Below, piece after piece: positions 51,824 through 60,567 of a stretch of 64,000 nucleotides of DNA. Position 1 is the stretch's first letter, and every line of letters begins with the position of its first letter. A program made the translations under genes and the position numbers. The stretch comes from Lysinibacillus odysseyi 34hs-1 = NBRC 100172 (GTDB lineage: Bacteria > Bacillota > Bacilli > Bacillales_A > Planococcaceae): assembly GCF_001591965.1 (NCBI RefSeq), contig NZ_BCVX01000010.1:124001-188000 (forward strand), given 5' to 3'. The notes under the pieces were generated by a model. The model was given only the letters and a program-made list of their open reading frames with translations, ran no database searches and had not been told where the DNA came from.

Positions 51824-52408
51824 CTATTCTTCGCTTTCCAGGTACACAAAACCGCCTTCAATAAGATTCTGCAAATACTCATCAAAGCTGTTTGCAATCA
51901 CTCTATATTCATCAGGGTCGTGTAAATATCGGATGATTTGACCGCATACCCCTTCAGCAGAAGGATTAAAATCAATATAGAGCCTTGATGTTCCTCCATT
52001 GTTCATGCAATCTGAGAAGTGAATATACTTCCCTGGTAGAAGTCCTTCCGGGTTGATCTTAGGATCAACAGCCTCCTCATCTTCGTATTCTAAAAGATAG
52101 GAGATGTCTTCTTCCTCTTTTGAACTTTCAAGCATTTGCTGTGTAGACAGTAAATAATATGGATAGCCGCCTTCTTCAACATCCGACCCTAAAATACAAA
52201 CCACAATTTCGGTATCGCCATACTTCCGCCAGTATGTACCATCAATATTTTCAAGTAGACAGATAAGCGATTCCGGACAATTTGGATATTCTGACCTCAG
52301 TATATCAATATCCTCTTTTGAGGCACCGCACGCTTTATTAAATTCCTCAAGCTCCTCTGCTGATAATGCCGCTCTCAAGCCTTTTAAAAATTGGTTTACC
52401 AAATCCAT
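51824..52408 (-). CDS. SMI1/KNR4 (SUKH) family protein
   Basis: A 194-residue acidic protein with the SUKH fold: ILRSEYPNCPESLICLLENIDG near residue 40 and ...PGKYIHFSDCMNNGG...LYIDFNPSAEGVCGQIIRYLHDPDE in the second half. Many bacterial SUKH proteins are immunity proteins against contact-dependent or polymorphic toxins, but I see no toxin gene beside it, so it is an orphan. GGAGG precedes the ATG. It is monocistronic. Confidence 0.85.
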   Translation of the reverse strand: MDLVNQFLKGLRAALSAEELEEFNKACGASKEDIDILRSEYPNCPESLICLLENIDGTYWRKYGDTEIVVCILGSDVEEGGYPYYLLSTQQMLESSKEEEDISYLLEYEDEEAVDPKINPEGLLPGKYIHFSDCMNNGGTSRLYIDFNPSAEGVCGQIIRYLHDPDEYRVIANSFDEYLQNLIEGGFVYLESEE

Positions 52409-52557
52409 TATTTTATCCTCCTCATAATAAAATTTAAAGTGTATTTGTTAGGCTATATGACTACCGGTATAGAAAACGAAATTAAGATAAGGTCGTTTAA
52501 CTTTTGATGCAGGTAGCTTCATTGCACTTAACGGGTTTCCATGACACCCTTTAAAAC

Positions 52558-52962
52558 CTAAGAGTTTTCTTCAACAGCAATATAGACATCAATACGCCCA
52601 TCCGGGGAATACTTTTCGAAATCATAAGTATATGCCCGTTTTAATTGACCCTCTTCTTCTTTTTTCCATATCTCATTCCATGTATTATATACCCCTTGTT
52701 CTTCAGCTGCATTGACTTCGAATATTTCATACTTTGTACCAGGGGGAATAACGATGGAAGATTCATTTTCCCCTTCAACAGCAACTCCCAACGTATAATC
52801 TCCTTTATAATCAGACTCATATTCATAGTACAAACCATATGTAGTACCTTTGTGATTTGATAACTCGGTTGAGGCAACTTTCCACATATCAGTGATCTTT
52901 TGCACAACACGCTCGTCATTAAAATTACTCGTTCTAATTTTCTTAATAATTATTAGATTCAT
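52558..52962 (-). CDS. GyrI-like effector-binding domain protein
   Basis: A 134-residue protein made of a single GyrI-like/AraC effector domain (NFNDERVVQKITDMWKVAS ... YTLGVAVEGE ... IPPGTKYEIFEV ... YSPDGRIDVYIAVEE), with no DNA-binding part. Such stand-alone domains bind small hydrophobic ligands, and some hydrolyse reactive cyclopropanoid compounds. The start at 52962 is chosen because GAAGG lies eight bases upstream, while the ATG at 52971 is too close to it. It is related in fold to the C-terminal part of the AraC-type regulator at 24.0 kb. Confidence 0.8.
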   Translation of the reverse strand: MNLIIIKKIRTSNFNDERVVQKITDMWKVASTELSNHKGTTYGLYYEYESDYKGDYTLGVAVEGENESSIVIPPGTKYEIFEVNAAEEQGVYNTWNEIWKKEEEGQLKRAYTYDFEKYSPDGRIDVYIAVEENS

Positions 52963-53016
52963 AAATACCATCCTTCAATAAGTTAATTTAAAATGATATG
53001 GCAGCCAAAACAAAAA

Positions 53017-53062
53017 CACATGTTCGCTTACTTTAATTGTAATCGATAACATGTGCTTTTTA
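53017..53062. terminator. Bidirectional terminator-like hairpin
   Basis: CACATGTT pairs with AACATGTG (inner CG/CG) and is flanked by A-rich and T-rich tracts. It lies downstream of the DinB-family gene on the minus strand. Confidence 0.6.
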
Positions 53063-53225
53063 AACCACTTTTTGGTAAATTTTATTACTTTATTTATAAT
53101 GAAAAGATTTTATTATTTTGGCAAGATTTAATATAGGCTTGGAAAAACGTTTGATTCACTCTTTAATAAACCGTACAATTCAGATTACAAGAAAGAAAAA
53201 TCCCACTTTCAGGCATTACCATATA

Positions 53226-53711
53226 TTATTTTTGGGGAGGAGAGGCAAGACCCCGTCCGATAAAGTTAGCAGAAACGGGCTTTTTCCCCAATTCTCTTGA
53301 CCAAATAGATAGTTGTCCTATATGGTGAATTTCGTGAGCAATGATATGCCTCATAACTTCGCCCCAAGTATCTGTTACGACTCTTCCATCTGGCAGGGAG
53401 TCGTGAAATAATCGATTTTCTAAACTAGCATCCCAATTGTTCACAAAGTTCTCCACTTCCAAGTGAAATTCTGCATCCAATTTTCGAACCTTATCCAAGC
53501 TTTTATAATGATCGAAGTTCTCTTGAAAGTCAGGTTTACCCTGTAAGAGACGAATCCAGCTCCACTCGACATCTACAATATGGAAAAGCGTATGTAATAT
53601 ACTTCCCATTCCACCCGTTCGACTTTGCAAAAGCTCTTCTTCACTTAACTCTTCACACCAATGATACCAGTCTTCTCTTACTATCCAGTTATATCTAAAA
53701 AAGGTTTGCAT
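53226..53711 (-). CDS. DinB-family protein
   Basis: A 161-residue four-helix-bundle protein. Metal-binding histidines appear in TLFHIVDVEWSW and HIIAHEIHHIGQLS. This branch resembles B. subtilis YizA/DinB-type proteins; the catalytic role is unknown, though relatives are thiol-dependent transferases. The start at 53711 is set by GGGAGG eight bases upstream; a longer frame lacks a site. It is a second, distant member of the same superfamily as the YfiT-type gene at 45.4 kb. Confidence 0.85.
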   Translation of the reverse strand: MQTFFRYNWIVREDWYHWCEELSEEELLQSRTGGMGSILHTLFHIVDVEWSWIRLLQGKPDFQENFDHYKSLDKVRKLDAEFHLEVENFVNNWDASLENRLFHDSLPDGRVVTDTWGEVMRHIIAHEIHHIGQLSIWSRELGKKPVSANFIGRGLASPPQK

Positions 53712-54383
53712 AAAAAGCCTCCCATATCGGAAAATGAATGGATAATTACTATGGAATCCAAACAATTAACTACCCATTTAACAATTTCGGCAAATATAGC
53801 CTAAATCCTTTTTTAAAGAAACTGCTTCGTTAGGAACATAATAAAAAGAAGCTGATTACAGCTCCTTTCATTTGAGTAATACCATTAAAAAACCGTCTAG
53901 TTAACCTGTTGCAAACCTCTCTCCCAGCGCCTCAAACTCTTTTTCCTCTTCGTAAATTCTTGATACAGTTTTTTACTCTTTTACAGAGAAATTCATTTCC
54001 TGTTTGATAGCAGCCCGCAGAGACTCACTCCTTATACATCTTCCCATTTTTTGTAATCCAAATTTATTTTATTGAATTTCTTTATTTAAAATACTATGTA
54101 AGTGCATTTATATAGAGAATTTTATCAATAGCTTGTTCATCAAAAAATTGTTGAATAAGAGAGTATAACTTACTATGTTAGTGGAGATGACGATAATTAG
54201 ACAACTGAAGATATTAAAATGATAAATTTAGCGTTGGGTATAGGGACTGAATGAACCCGTAAAAATTCTTGAAAATAAAAGTGGGCTTTGTAATAAAGTT
54301 TGGCTAAATCAATAGTATTAACTTTGATGTATTTCCAAACTTTGATTTGGGCATAGGTTGAGTATTATTCTTTATAATACGCT
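53712..54383. other. Gene-free region of about 670 bases
   Basis: Short frames only, none with a ribosome binding site. I see no clear hairpin or repeat. It may be decayed coding DNA. Confidence 0.5.
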
Positions 54384-54551
54384 TCACTTGTCTCTTTTTA
54401 AAAGGCTTTTTAATATAAATGCAAATAAGAAAACACCGAGTAAAGAGCTGACGAAAAATGTTAGGGAGTACCAGTCAAAAATGAAGTATAATAGTAAAGT
54501 AACAGCAATATAGCCAAGTGAATAACCTATTAGATATTTTGTATATATCAC
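54384..54551 (-). CDS. Small membrane protein (55 aa)
   Basis: Two membrane segments (LIGYSLGYIAVTLLLYFIF and LTFFVSSLLGVFLFAFILK) end in a basic tail KSLLKRDK. GTG at 54551 is preferred as start because GGGGGG lies six bases upstream; an ATG-ATG seven to eight codons earlier has no site. I do not recognise the family, although the size and topology recall small YczF/YoaF-like membrane proteins. It appears isolated. Confidence 0.6.
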   Translation of the reverse strand: MIYTKYLIGYSLGYIAVTLLLYFIFDWYSLTFFVSSLLGVFLFAFILKSLLKRDK

Positions 54552-54572
54552 TTTTATCCCCCCGAACATCAT

Positions 54573-55051
54573 ATTTACCGTATTTTACCACGCCGGGTTA
54601 TTGTATATTCAACCAAAAAGTTTTTCAATCATCGGTTGTTAACCTAACATTATAAATCACTTAAATTTATCCGATTACCTTATAATAGATGATTAATATA
54701 TAAGAAAAACCGGAACCTCTTGAGTTATGATATTGTATCTAACACAGAAGCCGTATCCTGTCTTTTACCCATTGTGTAAGCGATGATTTCTCCCCTCAAT
54801 ACGAAAAAGCATCTCCAAAGAACGGGATATTATACAATACCCTAATTCTTTCAGGATGCTTTTAAAGGTTTGAAAGAGCTAACTGGAAACAGGGTAAAGA
54901 GCTCTATTCATCGGTTGCTTGTTGAATGGGTGTTAAGCTTTAAAATTACTAACTTTAATGTAAACTTACACTAGCTCAGTCAAATTAAATTTTTCATTTA
55001 TTTACTTAAACCATATTAAATTGTGTTTAGGTGAATTTATATAAAATATTA
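54573..55051. other. Intergenic region with a long imperfect hairpin
   Basis: No gene. A nested inverted repeat lies at 54805-54863, just beyond the reach of the LysM-GH18 gene's expected terminator. Confidence 0.5.
54805..54863 (-). repeat. Long imperfect hairpin
   Basis: AAAAGCATC/GATGCTTTT, AAAGAA/TTCTTT and GGG/CCC pair in nested order around an 11-base centre. T residues follow on both strands (A5 before, T4 after), so it could terminate the LysM-GH18 gene 190 bases away, or be a structured RNA. Confidence 0.45.
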
Positions 55052-56311
55052 TTAAATAACTCTTTTAATATTAAAAAATTCTCTTACTAAATATGCTGAT
55101 TGTGGAAAACCAAGTCCTAGCTGCCATGCCCCTACTCCTCTTAATTGATAATCGACTACTAACTGTAGCTTTGCTGCACGGGCCTGTGTATTTTCAAACC
55201 AAACAATGTGCCGGCTCCCATTCTCGTCCCAATATGTAAAATAGGGTTGTTCATATTCAGAGGAATATTGAATTGGCACTTGATACCTTAATGCAAGCTG
55301 TATGGCCCCAGATACTGAAACGGCTCTTCCTCCTGCTGCATTGCCGTTGTCCATCGTCCAGTCATATCCATACCTAGGTACCCCGAGAATGATTTTATTT
55401 CTGTCCATGTGCTGGAGCGCATATTCAATAGTTGCCCGAACTTCCCCAATTGGGGCTACAGGGCCAGGCTCAGTGGATGGCACATGCCAGTCATACGCCA
55501 TAATAAATAAAAAATCAACCACTGATCCAATTCCGCCGAAATCATATCCACGCAACCACGGTATATCATCACTCGTTTTAGCGGGGATGGCAACTGAAAC
55601 AGAATACCCTTCAGATTGTAAACGTTCCCCTAATAAACGCAGAAACCCAGTATATAGATCTCTTTCAGCTTCTCCAACCCTTTCAAAGTCAATATTAACT
55701 CCAGCATAATTTTTGGTAGTCACAAGTGTATAGATATTATTAATTAGACGGTTTCGCTGCTCAGGTACGGTCAGCACTTGGCGTGTAATTTCCGGGCTAA
55801 AGCCGCCAAGTGTTAAGTTAGTAATGGTAGCTATAGGCGCAACTCTATTGTTTCGTGCAATTTGAATAGCAAAGTCATCATTTAGCTGACTTAGCTCTCC
55901 CTCATCCAGAATATGATACTCAAACATGGCAAAATACGTATTAATGGGTGCAAAAGCACGGATGATTAATTCATCTTGTGCGGGAGTAGTAGGATACATA
56001 TAACTTAAATTCTCTACTGAATATTTAACACGCGGCGGCAGATATAACCCCATTCCAACCATTAATACGTCTGATTGAAGACCATTATATAGACGTATCG
56101 TTTCAATCGGAAGAAAGCTCATTTTTGAAATAGAATATAAAGAATCACCTGGCTGTACCGTATACATATTTGTTGGAATAAGTAAATCCTGTCCAGGCAC
56201 TAAGCTATCGGTTATTAATTCATTCGTTATGCGGATACTATCCATATTCACTTGATATCTTGTGGCAATGGAAAATAAAGAATCGCCCATTTTAACCACA
56301 TATACAAACAT
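55052..56311 (-). CDS. LysM-GH18 spore cortex-lytic-type enzyme (SleL/YaaH-like)
   Basis: A 419-residue protein with two N-terminal LysM modules (YVVKMGDSLFSIATRYQV; YTVQPGDSLYSISKMSFL) and a glycoside hydrolase 18 barrel whose catalytic strand is YAGVNIDFERVGE; the final Glu is the proton donor. There is no signal peptide, the usual layout for SleL/YaaH, a spore-coat-located N-acetylglucosaminidase that degrades cortex during germination. The start at 56311 follows GAGG at six bases; the longer upstream frame is not preferred. It is monocistronic. Confidence in the germination role is moderate, since GH18-LysM proteins also occur in vegetative walls. Confidence 0.88.
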   Translation of the reverse strand: MFVYVVKMGDSLFSIATRYQVNMDSIRITNELITDSLVPGQDLLIPTNMYTVQPGDSLYSISKMSFLPIETIRLYNGLQSDVLMVGMGLYLPPRVKYSVENLSYMYPTTPAQDELIIRAFAPINTYFAMFEYHILDEGELSQLNDDFAIQIARNNRVAPIATITNLTLGGFSPEITRQVLTVPEQRNRLINNIYTLVTTKNYAGVNIDFERVGEAERDLYTGFLRLLGERLQSEGYSVSVAIPAKTSDDIPWLRGYDFGGIGSVVDFLFIMAYDWHVPSTEPGPVAPIGEVRATIEYALQHMDRNKIILGVPRYGYDWTMDNGNAAGGRAVSVSGAIQLALRYQVPIQYSSEYEQPYFTYWDENGSRHIVWFENTQARAAKLQLVVDYQLRGVGAWQLGLGFPQSAYLVREFFNIKRVI

Positions 56312-56678
56312 CGAAAACCTCATTTCTCCATCATCATTAACTAAAATATATGTGATTGTTGACTGAATTATCCTCAAACAAATGATCTTTTAAAATGTAG
56401 CAGATTGCCTATCCCTATCTGCATTAAACACATCCAATTGATTTATAGGTAATGTCGCAGAAAAAACTATTCTAATGATATTCTTCGGTTATGGTTTCGG
56501 AGGATACCCTCCTTATAGCTACCGATCATACTGATTTCTTCGCTAGGTAAAACTTTTTAAGCTTTCACCAAATGAATGATTTCTAAGTATGAGAATAGAC
56601 AGAATAATGCAGACTGATAGTGGTGGTTACCTCGTTATCACCCATCCATTAGGTAAATTATGAAGGGAGTATTCATAG
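56312..56678. other. Gene-free divergent region
   Basis: It separates the LysM-GH18 gene and the ferredoxin gene, which diverge. No operator or hairpin stands out. Confidence 0.45.
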
Positions 56679-57014
56679 ATGCCATTTGTCACCGTAGTGG
56701 GAGGAAAAACCTTCGAAGTAGAGGAAGGGAAAAAATTAGTGTTGGCTCTAGAAGATAATGATATAAATATTTTTCATAAATGCGGCGGAAGGGCGAAATG
56801 TACCACTTGTAGAGTGGAAGTATTGGCTGGTGAATACAAGGATATTTCTAAAATAGAAAAAAACGCTTTCGCTATTAAAAACATTGATGAGAACTTATAT
56901 GAAGACTGTTTGCGGCTATCTTGCCAAATTCGTGTAATTGGAGATATTACAGTTCGCCCTATTTTAACCTCGGAAAATACACAAGGTAACAGAGGTCCAA
57001 GGCCAGCAGATTAA
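56679..57014 (+). CDS. 2Fe-2S plant-type ferredoxin
   Basis: A 111-residue electron carrier with the beta-grasp ferredoxin fold. Cysteines in HKCGGRAKCTTCRVEV and RLSCQIRV give the C-x5-C-x2-C...C cluster motif. GAAGGGAG precedes the ATG, and a strong bidirectional terminator follows. The partner oxidoreductase is not adjacent. Bacillus relatives occur beside oxygenases, so a role with the aromatic-stress genes downstream is possible but unproven. Confidence 0.88.
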   Translation: MPFVTVVGGKTFEVEEGKKLVLALEDNDINIFHKCGGRAKCTTCRVEVLAGEYKDISKIEKNAFAIKNIDENLYEDCLRLSCQIRVIGDITVRPILTSENTQGNRGPRPAD

Positions 57015-57217
57015 TCAAACATTTATTAATAATTCAAACTTCAAAAGAGATAGCAGCAAGATGAGATAATTATTAATATTTCTTTTTTATACTGGATATT
57101 TTCTTTCCATCTTCAGCTCTGACAGTCTTACTTCAACTGAATATCTTCTTTTTATGTACCTTAAAGTTTCAATATGGGTATTTCCGCTCTACTATCGCTT
57201 CTACCTTACAAATCAAG

Positions 57218-57252
57218 AAAAAGCTAATCCCAGATTTCCGATTAGCTTTTTT
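57218..57252. terminator. Bidirectional terminator
   Basis: AAAAAGCTAATC pairs perfectly with GATTAGCTTTTT around a 10-base loop between the convergent ferredoxin and WrbA-like genes. Confidence 0.9.
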
Positions 57253-57259
57253 ATGTGCT

Positions 57260-57925
57260 TTATTGATTTGCTTTTTTAACCCATTCCGCAACTGTAACAG
57301 TACGCTTTGCCTGATGTTTTACAGCTGCTTGAACATCTTCAATCATTTTGCCGTCTTGATCAACTGTGACACTTGTGCCATATGGATTTCCGCCAGCTCC
57401 AAATGTAACCGGATCAGTATAGCCAGGTACTGCAACAATAGCGCCCCAATGATACATCGTTGTATAAAGCGATAATATTGTTGCCTCTTGACCACCATGG
57501 GAATTCTGAGCAGAAGTCATTGCACTAACAACCTTATTCACTAGCTTTCCATTAAACCAAAGACCACCAGTAGTATCTAAAAATTGCTTCATCTGGGAAG
57601 GCATATTTCCAAAACGGGTTGGTACGCTGAAAATAATGGCATCTGCCCATTCTAGATCTTCCAATTTGACCTCAGGTACATCTTTCGTCGCTTCGACATG
57701 CGCTTTCCAAGCCGCATTTCCTTCAATAGCTGATTGTGGTGCAAGTTCAGGAACTTTTAAGACCTTTACTTCAGCACCTGCTCCTTTTGCTCCTTCTTCA
57801 GCCCATTTTGATAGTTGATAGTTTGTTCCACCCATGCTGTAATAGATCACTGCTAATTTTACATTTGTCATTTTTCCAGTCTCCTTATCAGATGAATTTC
57901 CAAATAGTTTGGTTAAAAAGCTCAT
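57260..57925 (-). CDS. WrbA-like NAD(P)H:quinone oxidoreductase with N-terminal leader
   Basis: A 221-residue flavodoxin-fold enzyme that reduces quinones by two electrons. YYSMGGTNYQLSKW is the FMN-phosphate loop, VPTRFGNMPSQMKQF and MTSAQNSHGGQEAT are WrbA hallmarks. The first 18 residues, MSFLTKLFG..., are an extra leader, followed by an internal ATG at 57871 with its own AAGGAG nine bases before it. The outer start has GGAGG. The FMN reductase near 1.9 kb has the same arrangement, although it belongs to a different flavoprotein family. It is the 3' gene of the quinone-stress cluster but separated from mhqD by 421 bases, so it has its own promoter. Confidence 0.88.
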   Translation of the reverse strand: MSFLTKLFGNSSDKETGKMTNVKLAVIYYSMGGTNYQLSKWAEEGAKGAGAEVKVLKVPELAPQSAIEGNAAWKAHVEATKDVPEVKLEDLEWADAIIFSVPTRFGNMPSQMKQFLDTTGGLWFNGKLVNKVVSAMTSAQNSHGGQEATILSLYTTMYHWGAIVAVPGYTDPVTFGAGGNPYGTSVTVDQDGKMIEDVQAAVKHQAKRTVTVAEWVKKANQ

Positions 57926-58346
57926 TTACTACACCTCCTATTATTTCTATTTTCGCCACTTATTTATTCACTATTCCTTTTTTATTTCTATAGACAAATT
58001 GCAATACTACGTGCACCGTCTGGAAGTAAATAAAAAAGCCCATAACGGCCTCCTTTCAAATGTAGGTACTGCACCAACTTTTGAAAGGAGGAAATCGTTA
58101 TGAGCTATATACCATCCTAACCATACATGAACACGTTAAAATAGAAGGCTGAACAAATTGTCAGGCATAGATGTCAGGAAACATTAAGTTTTAAAGGTTC
58201 TCCCGCTGGATTTATAGTGGCTTATTAGAAGTACCCCCTTCCTATGCTCTATCACAAGGAAAAGCATCAAAAACTCTTTGAAACAAAAGGAAGGTTACTA
58301 TTGGTACGTCCATTGCCAAGTCTCCAATAGAAATTACGCCCTTTAC
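57926..58346. other. Intergenic region with mirrored start-codon hairpin
   Basis: It holds the promoter region of the WrbA-like gene and the inverted repeat at 58041-58102. No credible longer gene. Confidence 0.55.
58041..58102. repeat. Inverted repeat enclosing two mirrored ribosome binding sites
   Basis: Arms CATAACG + CCTCCTTTCAAA (58041-58060) and TTTGAAAGGAGG + CGTTATG (58080-58102) each contain an AAAGGAGG site and an ATG, facing outward. The loop (GTAGGTACTGCACCAAC) is itself partly symmetrical. The plus-strand ATG opens only six codons; the minus-strand ATG opens 27 codons ending RNKKGIVNK. The pattern of a ribosome binding site buried in a hairpin resembles the leader of short type I toxin (holin-like) mRNAs, so this may be a decayed toxin locus. 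Confidence 0.45.
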
Positions 58347-58952
58347 TTAAAAAGTTCCTTTATACCACTTTGTGGAGGCTTCGACTTCCTCCACAGTTAA
58401 TTGATGACCTCTATTTTCCCAATGAAGTTCAACTTTCGCATTAGCATTTTTTAATAAAGATTCTAATTCAGCAGTTTCCATTGGCAGGCAGATCGGATCA
58501 TTAGTTCCAGCAGCAATAAAAACAGACTTACCTGACAAATCAGGAAGATCAATTCCCCTTCTTGGTACCATAGGATGATGAAGAATCGCTCCCTTTAATG
58601 CATGTTGATAATGAAATAATAAACTTGCTGCAATGTTCGCTCCATTCGAGTACCCAATGGCGATAATATTATTTCGGTCAAATTTATATTTTTCTGCCGC
58701 CTCATCTAGAAACTCATTTAATTCTTTTGTTCGGAAAACAAGGTCCTCTTCATCAAATACCCCTTCAGCCAGTCTGCGGAAAAATCGTGGCATTCCATTT
58801 TCTAAAACACTTCCTCGAATGCTTAATACGGAAGCCTCATCATCAATTCGGCCTGCAAGAGGTAGCAGATCTAATTCATTCCCACCTGTGCCATGAAGCA
58901 ATAATAATGTTGGCTTTGTTGGGTCTTGCCCCTGATTAAATATATGTTTCAT
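58347..58952 (-). CDS. mhqD: MhqD-like carboxylesterase
   Basis: A 201-residue alpha/beta-hydrolase of the MhqD/phospholipase-carboxylesterase type. The triad is Ser in AIGYSNGANIA, Asp in GTNDPIC and His in ENRGHQLT; the oxyanion loop is LLHGTGGNELDLLP. In B. subtilis mhqD is co-transcribed with a VOC dioxygenase gene and induced by hydroquinones through MhqR. The same pairing exists here: its ATG overlaps the stop of the VOC gene upstream (ATGA), so they are coupled. The physiological ester is unknown. Confidence 0.93.
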   Translation of the reverse strand: MKHIFNQGQDPTKPTLLLLHGTGGNELDLLPLAGRIDDEASVLSIRGSVLENGMPRFFRRLAEGVFDEEDLVFRTKELNEFLDEAAEKYKFDRNNIIAIGYSNGANIAASLLFHYQHALKGAILHHPMVPRRGIDLPDLSGKSVFIAAGTNDPICLPMETAELESLLKNANAKVELHWENRGHQLTVEEVEASTKWYKGTF

Positions 58953-59896
58953 TCTTTATTTCCCTCCAGAACACGAACCTCTACATGAGGTAACTTTTCT
59001 TCTAATACATCTCTTTGTGGCTCCAACCAGGACGGCAGCATAAGTTTTTTTCCAAGTTCATCGAAACGTTCATCCACTGCAAAGCCTGGTGAATCTGTCG
59101 CAATTTCAATAAGGATGCCTCCCTCTTCATGGAAATAAAGTGCTTTGAAATAGTTTCTATCCAGAATCTCAGTCGGATAGTATCCCTTTTCAAGGAGAAG
59201 AGATCTCCACTTTTGATGCTCTTCCTCATCCTTTGCTCTCCATGCAATATGGTGAACCGTTCCAGCCCCCATCAATCCTCGTACTGAAGGATTTAAGTGA
59301 ATATCAATAGTGTTTCCTACATTTCCATCAGATTTAAATCTTAGAAATTCGTTTTCTTGACCTATGCAATCTAACCCTAATATATTTTCTAGAACATCCG
59401 CTGTCTTATGCGGTTTTGCCGAGAAGAGAACAGCTCCGCCAAACCCTTTAATGGCATTTTCCGCCTGAATACCTCCGAAGTTCCATGTGTTTATTGGTCC
59501 TTCATCCCGTTCCACCAATTCAAGCAGGAGCCCGTCAGGATCGTTAAACTTCAAATACTTCTCGTCAAAGCGAGTGGATGAAGTAAATTCCACTCCGAAT
59601 TTACGTAATCGATTTTCCCAAAATGGAACTGCGCCCTTTGGGATAATATAACTCGTCACTCCAACCTGACCAGTCCCAATCCGGCCTTTTAACTGTTTAG
59701 CCCATGGAAAAAAAGTAATCACTGTTCCTGGTTGTCCGGTTTCATTACCAAAGTATAGGTGGTACACTTCCGGCCGATCAAAGTTAATCGTTTTTTTAAC
59801 AAGCCTTAATCCTAGTACACCTGCATAAAAGTCAATATTTCTTTGAGCGTCGTTTACCATTGCTGAGATATGATGAATACCTTGTGTTTGTTGCAT
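58949..59896 (-). CDS. VOC-family ring-cleaving dioxygenase (MhqE/MhqO-like), copy 2
   Basis: A 315-residue two-module VOC protein: GIHHISAMVNDAQRNIDFYAGVLGLRLVKKT opens module one, GTVHHIAWRAKDEEEH opens module two, and EIATDSPGFAVDE provides the late acidic ligand region. AGAGGG precedes the ATG. It lies between a flavin reductase gene and mhqD in one transcript. By position it corresponds to B. subtilis mhqE. It is clearly related to the genes at 922 and 60568; the two copies in this cluster are closer to each other than to the first. Confidence 0.9.
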   Translation of the reverse strand: MQQTQGIHHISAMVNDAQRNIDFYAGVLGLRLVKKTINFDRPEVYHLYFGNETGQPGTVITFFPWAKQLKGRIGTGQVGVTSYIIPKGAVPFWENRLRKFGVEFTSSTRFDEKYLKFNDPDGLLLELVERDEGPINTWNFGGIQAENAIKGFGGAVLFSAKPHKTADVLENILGLDCIGQENEFLRFKSDGNVGNTIDIHLNPSVRGLMGAGTVHHIAWRAKDEEEHQKWRSLLLEKGYYPTEILDRNYFKALYFHEEGGILIEIATDSPGFAVDERFDELGKKLMLPSWLEPQRDVLEEKLPHVEVRVLEGNKE

Positions 59897-59935
59897 ATTA
59901 TTCCCTCTATTCCATGAATGGGTTTTTATAAAGAA

Positions 59936-60544
59936 CTATTTTGGTCTTTCGATTTCGAAAATCTCGCCAATCTTAGCATAGTTATTCCCAGCCAATCGGC
60001 TTACTGCTGCCAAACCACTTGGATCAATTCTTCCGTTTTCATAAATATCTTTTTCAATATGAAACTGAACAACCTTTCCTATAATAAAATCACACCCTAT
60101 TGAATCGGTACCTCCCAATTCCAAGGAATACTCTAACGAACATTCCATGCGGATTTTCGCTTCCTTTACGCCGGGAACGGAGATTTTCACACTATCTGCC
60201 AAGGTGAGGCCGGCTAACTCAATCTCGCTTTCATCCGGCGGAAGGTTTGCGGCTGTTTTATTTATCTTTTCAACATTTTGTTCGTCAACGATATGAACAA
60301 CAAATTGCTTGGACTCGATGATATTTCTAGCTGTATCCTTTTGTCTCCCAGATGACCGTTGAATGGATAAGGATATCATCGGGGGATTGGATGACACGAT
60401 ATTAAAATAGCTGAACGGTGCTCCATTTAAAACCCCTTCATTTGATAACGTTGTGACAAAAGCTATTGGCCTAGGAATGATGCTGCCTATTAGAAATTTA
60501 TAATTATCTCGTTCAGACAACGAGATCGGGTCGATTGAAAGCAA
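59936..60544 (-). CDS. Flavin reductase-like FMN-binding protein
   Basis: A 202-residue split-barrel flavin reductase (DIM6/NTAB family): FLIGSIIPRPIAFVTTLSNEGVLNGAPFSYFNIVSSNPP and RKDTARNI-type segment (SGRQKDTARNIIE) are characteristic FMN contacts. Such enzymes supply reduced FMN to monooxygenases or reduce flavin analogues. The start is probably TTG at 60544, eight bases after AAGGAG; GTG at 60553 is the alternative but overlaps that site. It lies between two VOC dioxygenase genes in the quinone-stress operon. B. subtilis MhqR operons lack this gene, so its inclusion is a local addition. Confidence 0.87.
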   Translation of the reverse strand: MLSIDPISLSERDNYKFLIGSIIPRPIAFVTTLSNEGVLNGAPFSYFNIVSSNPPMISLSIQRSSGRQKDTARNIIESKQFVVHIVDEQNVEKINKTAANLPPDESEIELAGLTLADSVKISVPGVKEAKIRMECSLEYSLELGGTDSIGCDFIIGKVVQFHIEKDIYENGRIDPSGLAAVSRLAGNNYAKIGEIFEIERPK

Positions 60545-60567
60545 AGAGATCACTCCTTTTTATAAAA

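Noticed and set aside
53017-53062. LexA-like box (ACATGTTCG)
   Set aside because: The left half-site is missing; the sequence is explained by a terminator hairpin.
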